From NCBI RefSeq assembly GCF_036549475.1, contig NZ_JAZHLI010000009.1:1-64000 (forward strand): a stretch of DNA of 64,000 bases, written 5' to 3'. A program made the position numbers and the translations under genes. This stretch comes from Aurantimonas sp036549475 (GTDB lineage: Bacteria > Pseudomonadota > Alphaproteobacteria > Rhizobiales > Rhizobiaceae). The notes beneath the pieces are model-generated. The model was not told the DNA's origin, made no database searches, and was given only the letters and a program-made list of their open reading frames with translations. Positions 22,823-31,538 of this stretch are shown piece by piece; positions within the stretch are counted from its first letter, which is position 1; every line of letters begins with the position of its first letter.

Positions 22823-24430
22823 TCACATCCTGAACAGGCCGAACCGCGTTTCGGGGATCGGCACGTTCAGCGCCGCCGACAACGACAATGCCAGGATCTC
22901 GCGGGTCTTCGCCGGATTGACGATGCCGTCATCCCACAGGCGCGCGGAGGCGTAGAGCGGATGGCTCTGGCGCTCGAACATCTCGATGGTCGGGCGCTTG
23001 AACTCGGCCTCCTCCTCGGCCGACCACGCACCGCCGCGCCGCTCGATGCCATCGCGCCGGACGGTGGCCAGCACGCCCGCCGCCTGCTCGCCGCCCATCA
23101 CCGCAATGCGGCTGTTCGGCCAGGTCCACAGAAAGCGCGGCGAATAGGCCCGTCCGCACATGCCGTAATTGCCGGCGCCGTAGGAGCCGCCGATCAGCAT
23201 GGTCACCTTGGGCACGGAGGTGGTGGCGACCGCCGTGACCAGCTTGGCACCGTGCTTGGCGATGCCGCCCGCCTCGTAGGCGCGGCCGACCATGAAGCCG
23301 GTGATGTTCTGCAGGAAGACCAGCGGGATCCTGCGCTGTGAGCAGAGCTCGACGAAATGCGCGCCTTTCACGGCGCTTTCGGCAAAGAGGACACCGTTAT
23401 TGGCGACGATGCCGACCGGGATGCCGCAGACATTTGCGAAGCCGCAGACCAGCGTCGGGCCGTAGCGCGCCTTGAACTCGTCGAAGCGCGAACCGTCGAC
23501 GATGCGGGCGATCGCCTCGCGCACGTCATAAGGCGTCTTCGGATCGGCCGGTACGATGCCGAGCAGTTCCTCCGGGTCGAAGGCCGGCGCCTCGGGTGCC
23601 TGCAGTTCCACCGTCGCCGGCTTCGGCCGGTTGAGGTTTGCGACCGCCCGGCGGGCGAGTTCGAGCGCGTGGAGATCGTCGCTCGCCAGGTGGTCGGCGA
23701 CGCCGGACAGGCGGGTATGCACGTCGCCGCCGCCCAGATCCTCGGCGGAGACGACCTCGCCAGTCGCCGCCTTCACCAGTGGCGGACCGGCGAGGAAGAT
23801 CGTGCCCTGGTCGCGTACGATGATGGTCTCGTCGCTCATCGCCGGCACATAGGCGCCGCCGGCCGTGCAGGAACCCATCACGACGGCGACTTGGGGAATG
23901 CCCTTCGCCGACATCTGGGCCTGATTGTAGAAGATGCGGCCGAAATGGTCGCGGTCCGGGAAGACCTCGTCCTGGTTCGGCAGATTGGCGCCGCCGGAAT
24001 CGACGAGATAGATGCAAGGCAGGGCGTTCTGTTCGGCGATCTCCTGGGCGCGCAGGTGCTTCTTCACCGTCAACGGGAAATAGGTGCCGCCCTTCACCGT
24101 GGCGTCGTTGGCCAGCACCATCACCTCGCGGCCCGATACCCGGCCGATGCCGGCGATCATGCCTGCCCCTGGCACCGCGCCCTCGTAGAGGCCGTGGGCG
24201 GCGAAAAGGCCGACCTCCAGGAAGGGCGAGCCGGGGTCGAGCAGTCCCTCGACACGATCCCGCGGCAGGAGCTTGCCGCGCGACAGATGACGCTCGCGGG
24301 CCTTCTCGCCGCCGCCGGCCATGGCCGCTTCCGCGGCCGCCTCGACCGCCTGCATCTGCCGGGCCATGGCCTCGCGATTGGCCGCGAAGGCTTCCGAGCG
24401 CGGCGAAATGGACGAGGTCAGGACAGACAT
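22823..24430 (-). CDS. liuB: Methylcrotonyl-CoA carboxylase, carboxyltransferase beta subunit
   Basis: Transfers carboxyl from biotin to 3-methylcrotonyl-CoA. The 535-residue protein has the two crotonase-like carboxyltransferase halves: LPCIYLVDSGGANLPNQDEV with VMGSCTAGGAYVPAMSDE, and later FLQNITGFMVGRAYEAGG with IGGSYGAGNYGMCGRAYSPR and IAVMGGEQAAGV, all diagnostic of acyl-CoA carboxylases of this branch. ATG 24430 begins MSVLTSSISPRSEAF. In the leucine operon it lies between the two toxin-antitoxin modules, separated from its alpha partner by module 1. Confidence 0.93.
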   Translation of the reverse strand: MSVLTSSISPRSEAFAANREAMARQMQAVEAAAEAAMAGGGEKARERHLSRGKLLPRDRVEGLLDPGSPFLEVGLFAAHGLYEGAVPGAGMIAGIGRVSGREVMVLANDATVKGGTYFPLTVKKHLRAQEIAEQNALPCIYLVDSGGANLPNQDEVFPDRDHFGRIFYNQAQMSAKGIPQVAVVMGSCTAGGAYVPAMSDETIIVRDQGTIFLAGPPLVKAATGEVVSAEDLGGGDVHTRLSGVADHLASDDLHALELARRAVANLNRPKPATVELQAPEAPAFDPEELLGIVPADPKTPYDVREAIARIVDGSRFDEFKARYGPTLVCGFANVCGIPVGIVANNGVLFAESAVKGAHFVELCSQRRIPLVFLQNITGFMVGRAYEAGGIAKHGAKLVTAVATTSVPKVTMLIGGSYGAGNYGMCGRAYSPRFLWTWPNSRIAVMGGEQAAGVLATVRRDGIERRGGAWSAEEEAEFKRPTIEMFERQSHPLYASARLWDDGIVNPAKTREILALSLSAALNVPIPETRFGLFRM

Positions 24431-24437
24431 GGTGCAC

Positions 24438-24815
24438 TCATCGTATGATCTCGATATCGATGCCGAGATCCAGCTTGGCCCAGATTCGGTCGGCGGTGAT
24501 GACCTGCCCTTCGTGTTGAATCGCAAGGGCCAGACAGGCACGATCACCCAGCGAAAGGCCGAAACTGCGGGTCATCGATCGCAGTTTGCCCGCAAGCCGC
24601 GCCTGATCGGTGTCGAACGCGATTGCGGACAGATTCAAGCCGGCAAACGTCAAATCAGCAGCATCCCCACCCAGCCCATTATCGATGAGCTTGGACAGCA
24701 CCTCCGCGACGTTGACGCTCGAAATCTTTCCATCCCGAAGGACATCTCCAACCCGGTCGCTGCCCGGCTCGCTCCACAGATACGCCAGAACGGCCGAGCT
24801 ATCGAGAACGACCAT
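24438..24815 (-). CDS. PIN-domain toxin, module 2
   Basis: A 125-residue PIN-domain protein starting MVVLDSSAVLAYLW. Acidic ligands: D in VLDSSA, E in SVNVAEVLSKL, D in LSLGDRACLALAI and D in VITADRIWAKLD. The ATG overlaps the antitoxin stop in TGATG, and the gene ends 7 bp before the carboxylase beta start. It is expected to be a VapC-type RNase kept inactive by the upstream antitoxin. Only distantly similar to the module 1 toxin, so the two are independent acquisitions rather than a duplication. Confidence 0.82.
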   Translation of the reverse strand: MVVLDSSAVLAYLWSEPGSDRVGDVLRDGKISSVNVAEVLSKLIDNGLGGDAADLTFAGLNLSAIAFDTDQARLAGKLRSMTRSFGLSLGDRACLALAIQHEGQVITADRIWAKLDLGIDIEIIR

Positions 24816-25327
24816 CAGGATCTGGCAGCATGCTGAAGCGCCTCGGCCTCGTCCCGCAGCGCTTCCGCCCGTCTCTCCGCGATCAACTGGTCGACGGGCG
24901 ATCCCGTGCCGAAGCTGTTCTCGGCGATCATTCTTCGCACCTTGTCGATCGCGGCCCGCGGCGAAATCAACCGCAGTTCGCCGTCCTCGTCGATCCTGGC
25001 GATCAGTTGACCGTCGTCGCCGATTTTCATCAGGCGCCGAAACGTCTCCGGGAGCACCAGTCGGCCTTCGGCATCCACCGAGATGCAGGTGAACGCATCC
25101 GCGTCGGGATGCATCGCGAATGCATCCTGCTTTGAAGCGCCCGTCGCCGAGTTCGGATGCGCAGCAGTCGGGCGCACGAGCGTGTTGCGGACGTGCTGAT
25201 AGCGGATACCGAGAAACCGGGCGATGTCGGCTCTCTTGAAACCTTGCTTGTCCAATGCGCGGATCTTGGCGGCCTTGGTCGGAAGACCAGCCGTGACGGC
25301 ATTCATGGTGTCCCGGTCGACTTGCAT
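24815..25327 (-). CDS. Antitoxin with helix-turn-helix plus AbrB/SpoVT domain, module 2
   Basis: A 170-residue protein, long for a PIN antitoxin. Residues ~12-50 (TKAAKIRALDKQGFKRADIA, FLGIRYQHVRNTLVR) form a homeodomain-like helix-turn-helix. Residues ~80-125 (CISVDAEGRLVLPETFRRLM, then DGQLIARIDEDGELRLISP) form a swapped-hairpin AbrB/SpoVT domain. The tail (DQLIAERRAEALRDEAEA) is probably the toxin-binding part. ATG 25327 has GGAGG five bases upstream. An inverted repeat 30 bp upstream is a likely operator. Two DNA-binding domains may widen its regulatory reach. Confidence 0.78.
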   Translation of the reverse strand: MQVDRDTMNAVTAGLPTKAAKIRALDKQGFKRADIARFLGIRYQHVRNTLVRPTAAHPNSATGASKQDAFAMHPDADAFTCISVDAEGRLVLPETFRRLMKIGDDGQLIARIDEDGELRLISPRAAIDKVRRMIAENSFGTGSPVDQLIAERRAEALRDEAEALQHAARS

Positions 25328-25357
25328 GCGGGCCTCCGTCGAACACTACCCAACAAC

Positions 25358-25383
25358 ATATCCAAGGTAGTTACAGTGGATAT
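25358..25383. promoter_or_regulatory. Inverted-repeat operator candidate of toxin-antitoxin module 2
   Basis: ATATCCA (25358-25364) and TGGATAT (25377-25383) are perfect complements 12 bp apart in the 70-bp gap between the isovaleryl-CoA dehydrogenase stop and the antitoxin start. This is the expected place for autoregulatory binding by the AbrB/HTH antitoxin. Confidence 0.5.
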
Positions 25384-25397
25384 CTCGCCAAGAGCCG

Positions 25398-26561
25398 TCA
25401 AGCCGTCTCCCTGTACAGCTCCCGGCCGATCAGCATGCGGCGGATCTCGCTGGTGCCGGCGCCGATCTCGTAGAGCTTGGCGTCGCGCAGCAGCCGGCCG
25501 GTCGGATATTCGTTGATGTAGCCGTTGCCGCCCAGCGCCTGGATCGCCTCCAGCGCCATCTGGGTCGCCTTCTCGGCAGCGTAGAGGATGCAGCCGGCAG
25601 CGTCCTTGCGGCTGGTCTCGCCGCGGTCGCAGGCCGCCGCGACCGCATATACATAGGCACGGCAGGCATTCATCGTGACATACATGTCGGCGAGCTTGCC
25701 CTGCATCAGTTGGAACTCGCCGATCGGCTGGCCGAACTGCTCGCGCTCGTGGACATAGGGAACGACGACGTCGAGGCAGGCGGCCATGATCCCGAGGGGC
25801 CCCGCCGACAGGACGACGCGCTCGTAGTCGAGGCCGCTCATCAGCACCCTGGCGCCGCCGCCCTCCTCACCGAGGATGTTCTCGTAGGGCACCTCGCAAT
25901 CCTGGAAGACCAGTTCGCAGGTGTTGGAGCCGCGCATGCCGAGCTTGTCGAGCTTCTGCGCCGTGGAGAAGCCGGCCATCTCCTTCTCGATCAGGAAGGC
26001 GGTGATGCCGCGCGGGCCCGCATCCGGGTCGGTCTTGGCATAGACGATGAGGGTCGAGGCGTCGGGGCCGTTGGTGATCCACATCTTGGTGCCGTTGAGC
26101 ACGAAGCGGTCGTTGCGCTTCTCGGCCCTCAGCTTCATGCCGACGACGTCGGAGCCGGCGCCCGATTCCGACATCGCCAGCGAGCCGACATGCTCGCCCG
26201 AAACCAGCTTGGGCAGGTACTTCGCCTTCTGCTCGATCGTCCCGTTGCGTCGGATCTGGTTGACGCAGAGATTGGAATGGGCGCCGTAGGACAGGCCCAC
26301 CGAGGCCGAGGCGCGCGATATCTCCTCAATGGCGACGCAATGAGCGAGATACCCCATGGCCGAGCCGCCATATTCCTCCTCCACCGTGACGCCGAGGAGA
26401 CCGAGCGCGCCGAGTTCGGTCCACAATTCGTTGGGAAAGGCATTGGTCCGGTCGATCTCCGCCGCCCGCGGCGCGATCCGCTCCTGCGCAAAGCGCCGCA
26501 CCATGTCGCGCAGCGCGTCGATCTCCTCACCGAGCGCAAAATTCATGCTCTTGTCGAACAT
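25398..26561 (-). CDS. liuA: Isovaleryl-CoA dehydrogenase
   Basis: FAD-dependent oxidation of isovaleryl-CoA to 3-methylcrotonyl-CoA, first committed step of leucine catabolism after the branched-chain ketoacid dehydrogenase. The 387-residue protein shows acyl-CoA dehydrogenase motifs LAMSESGAGSDVVGMKLRAE, KMWITNGPDA, a LDYERVVLSAGPLGIM segment whose Glu sits where isovaleryl-CoA dehydrogenases place the catalytic base, and the C-terminal QALGGNGYINEYPTGRLLRD and YEIGAGTSEIRRMLIGREL. ATG 26561 gives the MFDKSMNFALGEEI start. First gene of the leftward operon. Confidence 0.92.
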   Translation of the reverse strand: MFDKSMNFALGEEIDALRDMVRRFAQERIAPRAAEIDRTNAFPNELWTELGALGLLGVTVEEEYGGSAMGYLAHCVAIEEISRASASVGLSYGAHSNLCVNQIRRNGTIEQKAKYLPKLVSGEHVGSLAMSESGAGSDVVGMKLRAEKRNDRFVLNGTKMWITNGPDASTLIVYAKTDPDAGPRGITAFLIEKEMAGFSTAQKLDKLGMRGSNTCELVFQDCEVPYENILGEEGGGARVLMSGLDYERVVLSAGPLGIMAACLDVVVPYVHEREQFGQPIGEFQLMQGKLADMYVTMNACRAYVYAVAAACDRGETSRKDAAGCILYAAEKATQMALEAIQALGGNGYINEYPTGRLLRDAKLYEIGAGTSEIRRMLIGRELYRETA

Positions 26562-26997
26562 TGTCCTGTGTCCTCCCGTGCCCGGCCCCCGCCAAATGCG
26601 CGAGGAACGCGGGATCGTTCGCGAATCGGGCCGGCGCCCCTCCGGTCGCCGACGTCGAACCGGAAGGTCTTCCCTCGCCCTTCGAAGGTCAACTCGCATG
26701 ACCGCGATCATGGCGGCAGCAGGCGCGCCGCGGAATCGCGGCAGCCGCTACCCGCCGCTGGCAGCAAACCTCCAGTTCGGGCGCAGAATGATATTGCTGC
26801 AATGCAATATTTCGCCATCTTTCCGTGACGCAGGGCAATATAACGGAGACGTCGCGGCCGGTTCATCCGAAAGTACTATAGTCGAAACCGCCGCACTCGT
26901 GGACGATACGCGTCATCCGGCCGGGAGGATGGCAAGGGGTCGATACGTCGTGTCGTCTGCCGCTACGGTCGGAATGGGAATAATCGGGAGGTGACCA
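26562..26997. other. Divergent regulatory region between the leucine operon and the Liv transporter
   Basis: About 435 bp with no credible gene. It should hold both divergent promoters. Its most distinctive part is the ATATTGC palindrome at 26791-26810, described separately. No MerR or TetR type leucine-catabolism regulator gene is present nearby. Confidence 0.6.
26791..26841. promoter_or_regulatory. Palindromic operator candidate ATATTGC-N6-GCAATAT with a third half-site
   Basis: ATATTGC (26791-26797) and GCAATAT (26804-26810) are perfect complements around TGCAAT; a further GCAATAT occurs at 26835-26841. The AT-rich palindrome stands out in GC-rich DNA and lies centrally between the divergent isovaleryl-CoA dehydrogenase and transporter genes. 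The inner TGCTGCAATGCA is reminiscent of TGC-rich sites such as those of PhaR, but the regulator is unknown. Confidence 0.55.
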
Positions 26998-28356
26998 ATG
27001 GCATTTTACAAGGACGGATGGACCCGTCGTCGACTGCTGACGACCGGCGCCGGCATCACAGCCGGTCTCGCCATGCCGCATGTCTTCACGCGCGGGGCCT
27101 GGGCACAGGATCAGGCGTTCTGCAACAACCCGTCCGGTAGTACGGTGACGCTCGGCTTCAACGTTCCGCAGTCCGGTCCGTATGCGGACGAGGGTGCGGA
27201 CGAGCTGCGCGCCTTCCAGCTGGCGGTCAAGCACCTGAACGGCGAAGGCGACGGCGGCATGCTGTCGACGATGCAGCCGTCCAACCTCAAGGGCAACGGC
27301 ATCCTGGGCAAGAAGGTCGCCTTCGTGACCGGCGACACCCAGACCAAGTCCGACGCGGCGCGCGCCTCGGCCAAGCGCATGATCGAGGCCGACAAGGCCA
27401 TCATGATCTCCGGCGGCTCGTCCTCGGGCGTCGCCGTGGCCGTGCAGTCCCTGTGCCAGGACATGGGCGTGTTGTTCATGGCCGGCCTGACCCATTCCAA
27501 CGACACCACCGGCAAGGACAAGCGGCGCTACGGCTTCCGCCACTTCTTCAACGCCTATATGTCCGGCGAGGCGCTCGGACCGATCCTGGCCGAGGAGTAC
27601 GGCACGGACCGCCGCGCCTATCACCTCACCGCCGACTACACCTGGGGCTGGACCCAGGAAGAATCGATTAAGAACGCCACCGAGGCGCTCGGCTGGGAGA
27701 CGGTGGAAGCCGTGCGCACCCCGCTCGGCGCCGGCGATTTCTCGCAGTATCTGACGCCGGTCCTGAATTCGGGTGCCGACGTTCTGATCCTGAATCATTA
27801 CGGCGGCGACATGGTCAACTCGCTGCGCCAGGCCGTCACGCAGTTCGACATGCGTTCCAAGCAGGCCAACGGCAAGGACTTCCAGATCGTCGTGCCGCTG
27901 TTCTCGGAACTCATGGCGCAGGGCGCCGGCGAGGCCGTGAAGGGCATCCTGGGCACCGCCAACTGGGACTGGAAGCTCGACAACGCCGCTACCCAGGCGT
28001 TTGCCAAGTCGTTCGGCGAGGAATTCGGCAGCCCGCCGTCGCAGGCCGCCCATACCTGCTACGTCCAGACGCTGCTCTATGCCAACGCGGCAGAGACCGC
28101 CGGCACCTTCTATCCGCCGGAGCTGATCAAGGCGCTGGAAGGCTTCGAGTTCGACGGCATGGGCAATGGTCCGACGCTCTACCGCGCCGACGATCACCAG
28201 TGCTTCAAGGACGTGCTGGTCGTTCGCGGCAAGCAGGAGCCGACCAACCAGTTCGACCTGATGGATATCGTCAAGGTCGTCCCGCGCGCCGACGTGACCT
28301 ACGACCCATCGATCTTCGGTGGCGAACTGGGTCCCTACGACGCCAAGCAGTGCTGA
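26998..28356 (+). CDS. Liv-type ABC transporter substrate-binding protein (Tat signal)
   Basis: Periplasmic binding protein, 452 residues, with a Tat-like signal (TRRRLLTTGAGITAGLAMP, cleavage near AWAQ). The mature part has the type I periplasmic-binding fold of the Leu/Ile/Val-amide family: LGFNVPQSGPYADEGADELR at the start and ISGGSSSGVAVAVQSLCQ in the ligand-cleft region. The ligand is not readable; relatives carry branched-chain amino acids, amides or urea. Position divergent from the leucine operon makes a branched-chain amino acid or derivative plausible. First gene of the transporter operon; followed by a strong hairpin. Confidence 0.85.
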   Translation: MAFYKDGWTRRRLLTTGAGITAGLAMPHVFTRGAWAQDQAFCNNPSGSTVTLGFNVPQSGPYADEGADELRAFQLAVKHLNGEGDGGMLSTMQPSNLKGNGILGKKVAFVTGDTQTKSDAARASAKRMIEADKAIMISGGSSSGVAVAVQSLCQDMGVLFMAGLTHSNDTTGKDKRRYGFRHFFNAYMSGEALGPILAEEYGTDRRAYHLTADYTWGWTQEESIKNATEALGWETVEAVRTPLGAGDFSQYLTPVLNSGADVLILNHYGGDMVNSLRQAVTQFDMRSKQANGKDFQIVVPLFSELMAQGAGEAVKGILGTANWDWKLDNAATQAFAKSFGEEFGSPPSQAAHTCYVQTLLYANAAETAGTFYPPELIKALEGFEFDGMGNGPTLYRADDHQCFKDVLVVRGKQEPTNQFDLMDIVKVVPRADVTYDPSIFGGELGPYDAKQC

Positions 28357-28370
28357 TCCGTCGCTGACCA

Positions 28371-28402
28371 ACCGGCCGCCGGCACACATTCCGGCGGCCG
28401 GT
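28371..28402 (+). promoter_or_regulatory. Strong intra-operon hairpin after the binding-protein gene
   Basis: A perfect 12-bp stem (ACCGGCCGCCGG / CCGGCGGCCGGT) with an 8-nt loop starts 14 nt after the binding-protein stop and lies 135 nt before the permease start. Such hairpins after binding-protein genes stabilise the upstream mRNA or partly terminate, keeping permease levels lower. Confidence 0.65.
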
Positions 28403-28536
28403 CCAGCATCGCAGACACCGGAACGATGCGCGCCGACCCCGAGGGCCACGGCGACGCAAGGCAACAGAAATGCCGCGGGTCGGGGCTGCGCTCCCCGACA
28501 ATCCAAGCGGCAACGCCAGGAGCGACCACAGGGCAC

Positions 28537-29550
28537 ATGGACGCCATCATTCTTCAGATCCTGAACGGTCTCGACAAGGGCGGGGCCTATGCGCTCATCG
28601 CCCTCGGCCTGACCCTGATCTTCGGCACGCTGGGGGTGGTGAATTTCGCCCACGGCGCCCTCTTCATGCTCGGCGCGTTCTGCGCCGTGTCCTTCTCGAT
28701 GGTGCTGTCGATCTCGCAACGCGTCCGCGACGAGAGCGTCACCTTCTTCGAGGCCTATAAGGAGATCCCGTATCTGGAGATCTGGTTCGGCGAGACCGGC
28801 CGCACGATCCTCGACTGGTCGGTGCCGCTGTCGATCCTCTTCGCGATCCCCTTCATGCTGCTGGTCGGACTGGCGATGGAACGCGGGCTGATCCGCTTCT
28901 TCTACAAGCGCAGCCACGCCGAGCAGATCCTGGTCACCTTCGGTCTCGCCATCGTGCTGCAGGAAATCGTCAAGCATTATTTCGGTGCCAACCCGATCCC
29001 GATGACCGCGCCCCCGGCCTTTGCCGGCAGTGCCGATGTTGGCCAGTGGTTCGGTGTCACCGGCATCAGCTATCCGATGTGGCGCATCGTCTACTTCCTG
29101 TTCTCGCTGGCCGTCATCGGCGCGGTCTTCGCCTTTCTGCAGCTGACCACCTTCGGCATGGTGGTGCGCGCCGGCATGGCGGACCGCGAGACCGTCGGCC
29201 TGCTCGGCATCAATATCGGCCGCAAGTTCTCCATCGTATTCGGCCTGGCCGCCGTCGTCGCGGGCCTTGCAGGCGTCATGTACACGCCGATCCTGTCGCC
29301 CAGCTACCATCTTGGCATGGACTTCCTAGTGCTGTCCTTCGTGGTCGTCGTGGTCGGCGGCATGGGTTCGCTGGGAGGTGCGGTTGTCGCCGGCTTCCTC
29401 CTCGGGATCCTGCAGTCCTTCTCCTCGATGACCGAGATCAAGGATATCCTGCCGGGCATCGACCAGATCATCATCTACCTTGTCGCCGTCGTCGTCCTGC
29501 TGGTTCGCCCGCGGGGTCTGATGGGCCGCAAGGGCGTCATGGAGGCCTGA
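28537..29550 (+). CDS. Liv-type ABC transporter permease (LivH-like)
   Basis: A 337-residue inner-membrane permease of the branched-chain amino acid transporter family. It begins MDAIILQILNGLDKGGAYAL, with the family segment LTLIFGTLGVVNFAHGALFM near residue 25, and has about eight membrane helices plus the coupling-helix region GMVVRAGMADRETVGLLGIN. It is longer than typical LivH because of an extra loop (residues ~60-90, RVRDESVTFFEAYKEIPYLE). Next gene starts 3 nt downstream. Confidence 0.9.
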   Translation: MDAIILQILNGLDKGGAYALIALGLTLIFGTLGVVNFAHGALFMLGAFCAVSFSMVLSISQRVRDESVTFFEAYKEIPYLEIWFGETGRTILDWSVPLSILFAIPFMLLVGLAMERGLIRFFYKRSHAEQILVTFGLAIVLQEIVKHYFGANPIPMTAPPAFAGSADVGQWFGVTGISYPMWRIVYFLFSLAVIGAVFAFLQLTTFGMVVRAGMADRETVGLLGINIGRKFSIVFGLAAVVAGLAGVMYTPILSPSYHLGMDFLVLSFVVVVVGGMGSLGGAVVAGFLLGILQSFSSMTEIKDILPGIDQIIIYLVAVVVLLVRPRGLMGRKGVMEA

Positions 29551-29553
29551 TCG

Positions 29554-30771
29554 ATGAACAGCGCCATCACCTCGACCGATCTCGGCGGCACGCCGCACGA
29601 GACCTCCCCGCGGACCCGGGACAGCCGGCCGTTCTTCGCGACAACGATGGGCGACTACGCCTTCACCGCGATCTTCGCGGCGGCCGTCCTGACCATGCCG
29701 ATCTGGCTGGCGCCGATCGGCGCCGGCTACCCGGACATCCTGCAGAAATTCGCGATCTTCGGCATCTTCGCGATCGGCTTCAACATCCTCTTCGGCTTCT
29801 CCGGCTATCTGTCCTTCGGCCACGCGGCCTTCCTGGGCACCGGTTCCTACGCCGCCGTATGGATGTTCAAGCTCCTGTCGATGAACGCGATCTTCGCGAT
29901 TCCCTTCGCGATCATCGTGGCCGGCATCTTCGCGCTGGCCATCGGCTATATCTGCCTGCGCCGGTCCGGCATCTACTTCTCGATCCTGACCCTGGCGTTC
30001 GCCCAGATGTCGTACAATCTCGCCTATTCGGTGCTGACACCGATCACCAATGGCGAGACGGGGCTGCAGATCTCGCGGTCCGATCCGCGGCTGATCGACC
30101 GCGCCCTCGGCGAGGCCGGCGCGAGCCTGCCGACGCCGAACTTCTTCGGCATCGAGCTGCAGGGCTATCCGGGCTTCTATTTCTGCGCGATCTTGCTGAT
30201 CCTCGGGTTCTTCCTGGCGCTCAGGATCCGCAATTCGACCTTCGGCATGATGCTCTTCGCCATCAAGTCGAACCAGAACCGCATGGGCTACACCGGTTTT
30301 GCCTCGCGGCCCTACCTGCTGACCGCCTTCGTCATCTCCGGCATGTATGCCGGCCTGGCCGGTGGTCTGCTGGCGGTGACGGACCCGCTGGCCGGCGCCG
30401 ACCGGATGCAGTGGACGGCGTCCGGCGAGGTCGTGCTGATGACGATCCTCGGTGGCGTAGGCACCCTGCTCGGCCCGGTCATCGGGGCGGCGGTGATGAA
30501 ATATCTCGAGCAGATCTTCTCGTCCTTCAACGATAGCTTCCTCTACCGGACCTTCGACTTCCTGCCGGAGCTGGCCCAGACCATCGCGGTCGAGATCACC
30601 AGCCCATTCGTCGGCGAGGGATGGCACCTGACGCTTGGCCTGCTGTTCATGGTCATCGTCATCTTCCTGCCCGGCGGCATCATGGAGGGGCTACGCCGCA
30701 TCGGTGGCATGGTCCGCAAGCCGAAGACGGCGGACGAGACCGACGCGGCCCATGCCCGCGCGAAGGACTAG
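29554..30771 (+). CDS. Liv-type ABC transporter permease (LivM-like)
   Basis: Second permease, 405 residues. After a polar N-terminus (~35 residues) come about ten membrane segments with LivM motifs: GFNILFGFSGYLSFGHAAFL near residue 85, SILTLAFAQMSYNLAY near residue 145, and the coupling segment SNQNRMGYTGFASRPYLLTA. C-terminal tail is charged (PKTADETDAAHARAKD). Pairs with the 28537 permease to form the channel; followed after 11 bp by the ATPase genes. Confidence 0.9.
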   Translation: MNSAITSTDLGGTPHETSPRTRDSRPFFATTMGDYAFTAIFAAAVLTMPIWLAPIGAGYPDILQKFAIFGIFAIGFNILFGFSGYLSFGHAAFLGTGSYAAVWMFKLLSMNAIFAIPFAIIVAGIFALAIGYICLRRSGIYFSILTLAFAQMSYNLAYSVLTPITNGETGLQISRSDPRLIDRALGEAGASLPTPNFFGIELQGYPGFYFCAILLILGFFLALRIRNSTFGMMLFAIKSNQNRMGYTGFASRPYLLTAFVISGMYAGLAGGLLAVTDPLAGADRMQWTASGEVVLMTILGGVGTLLGPVIGAAVMKYLEQIFSSFNDSFLYRTFDFLPELAQTIAVEITSPFVGEGWHLTLGLLFMVIVIFLPGGIMEGLRRIGGMVRKPKTADETDAAHARAKD

Positions 30772-30782
30772 AGAGAGCCGAC

Positions 30783-31538
30783 ATGGACATTCTCACCATC
30801 AACGGCGTCAGCAAGCGCTTCGGCGGCCTCAAGGCCCTCGACGACGTCAATCTGCGGGTCAAGGAAGGCACGGTCCACGCGATCATCGGGCCGAACGGTG
30901 CCGGCAAGTCGACCCTGCTCAACACCCTCGTCGGCCGCCTCGTACCGGATGAGGGCACCGTCGAGTTCGACGGTGCGCCACTGCTGGGGCACAGTCCCCA
31001 CCAGATCAACCAGGCCGGCATCGCGCGGGTCTTCCAGACGCCGGAGACCTTCGCCGAACTGACGGTGATGGAAAATGTCATGATCCCGGCCTTCGCGCGC
31101 AAGGACGGGGCCTTCAAAATCAATCTGTGGGGACGCGCCAACGACCGGCGCGTCGTTTTGGAGGAAGCCGAGGAGATTCTCGAAGACCTCAACCTCACCG
31201 CCCAGCGCAACCAGCGGGTGGATTCCATGTCACGCGGCGACAAGCGGCGGCTGGAACTGGCCATGTGCCTCGTCCAGCGACCCAAGCTCCTGCTGCTGGA
31301 CGAGCCGACCGCCGGCATGTCGCGGGCCGACACCAACAACACTGTCGATCTTCTGAAGAAGATTGCCAAGCGCGGCATCACCAAGGTGATCATCGAGCAC
31401 GACATGCACGTCGTGTTCTCACTCGCCTCCACCGTCAGCGTGATGGCGCAGGGCACCGTGATCGCCGAGGGAACGCCCGAGGCGATCAAGTCCGATCCGC
31501 GCGTGCAGGAAGCCTATCTCGGGGGAGCCCACCTATGA
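30783..31538 (+). CDS. Liv-type ABC transporter ATP-binding protein (LivG-like)
   Basis: A 251-residue ATPase: Walker A GPNGAGKST, Walker B LLLLDEPTAGMS, switch VIIEHDMHVVF. The signature reads MSRGDKRRLELAM in place of the common LSYG form, a variant worth noting but compatible with the SxG core. One of the two ATPases of the heterodimeric engine. The stop overlaps the next ATPase start (ATGA). Confidence 0.9.
   Translation: MDILTINGVSKRFGGLKALDDVNLRVKEGTVHAIIGPNGAGKSTLLNTLVGRLVPDEGTVEFDGAPLLGHSPHQINQAGIARVFQTPETFAELTVMENVMIPAFARKDGAFKINLWGRANDRRVVLEEAEEILEDLNLTAQRNQRVDSMSRGDKRRLELAMCLVQRPKLLLLDEPTAGMSRADTNNTVDLLKKIAKRGITKVIIEHDMHVVFSLASTVSVMAQGTVIAEGTPEAIKSDPRVQEAYLGGAHL

Noticed and set aside
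26863..29310. 815-codon open frame on the - strand
   Set aside because: Antisense to the Liv binding-protein and permease genes, low-complexity composition and no ribosome site.
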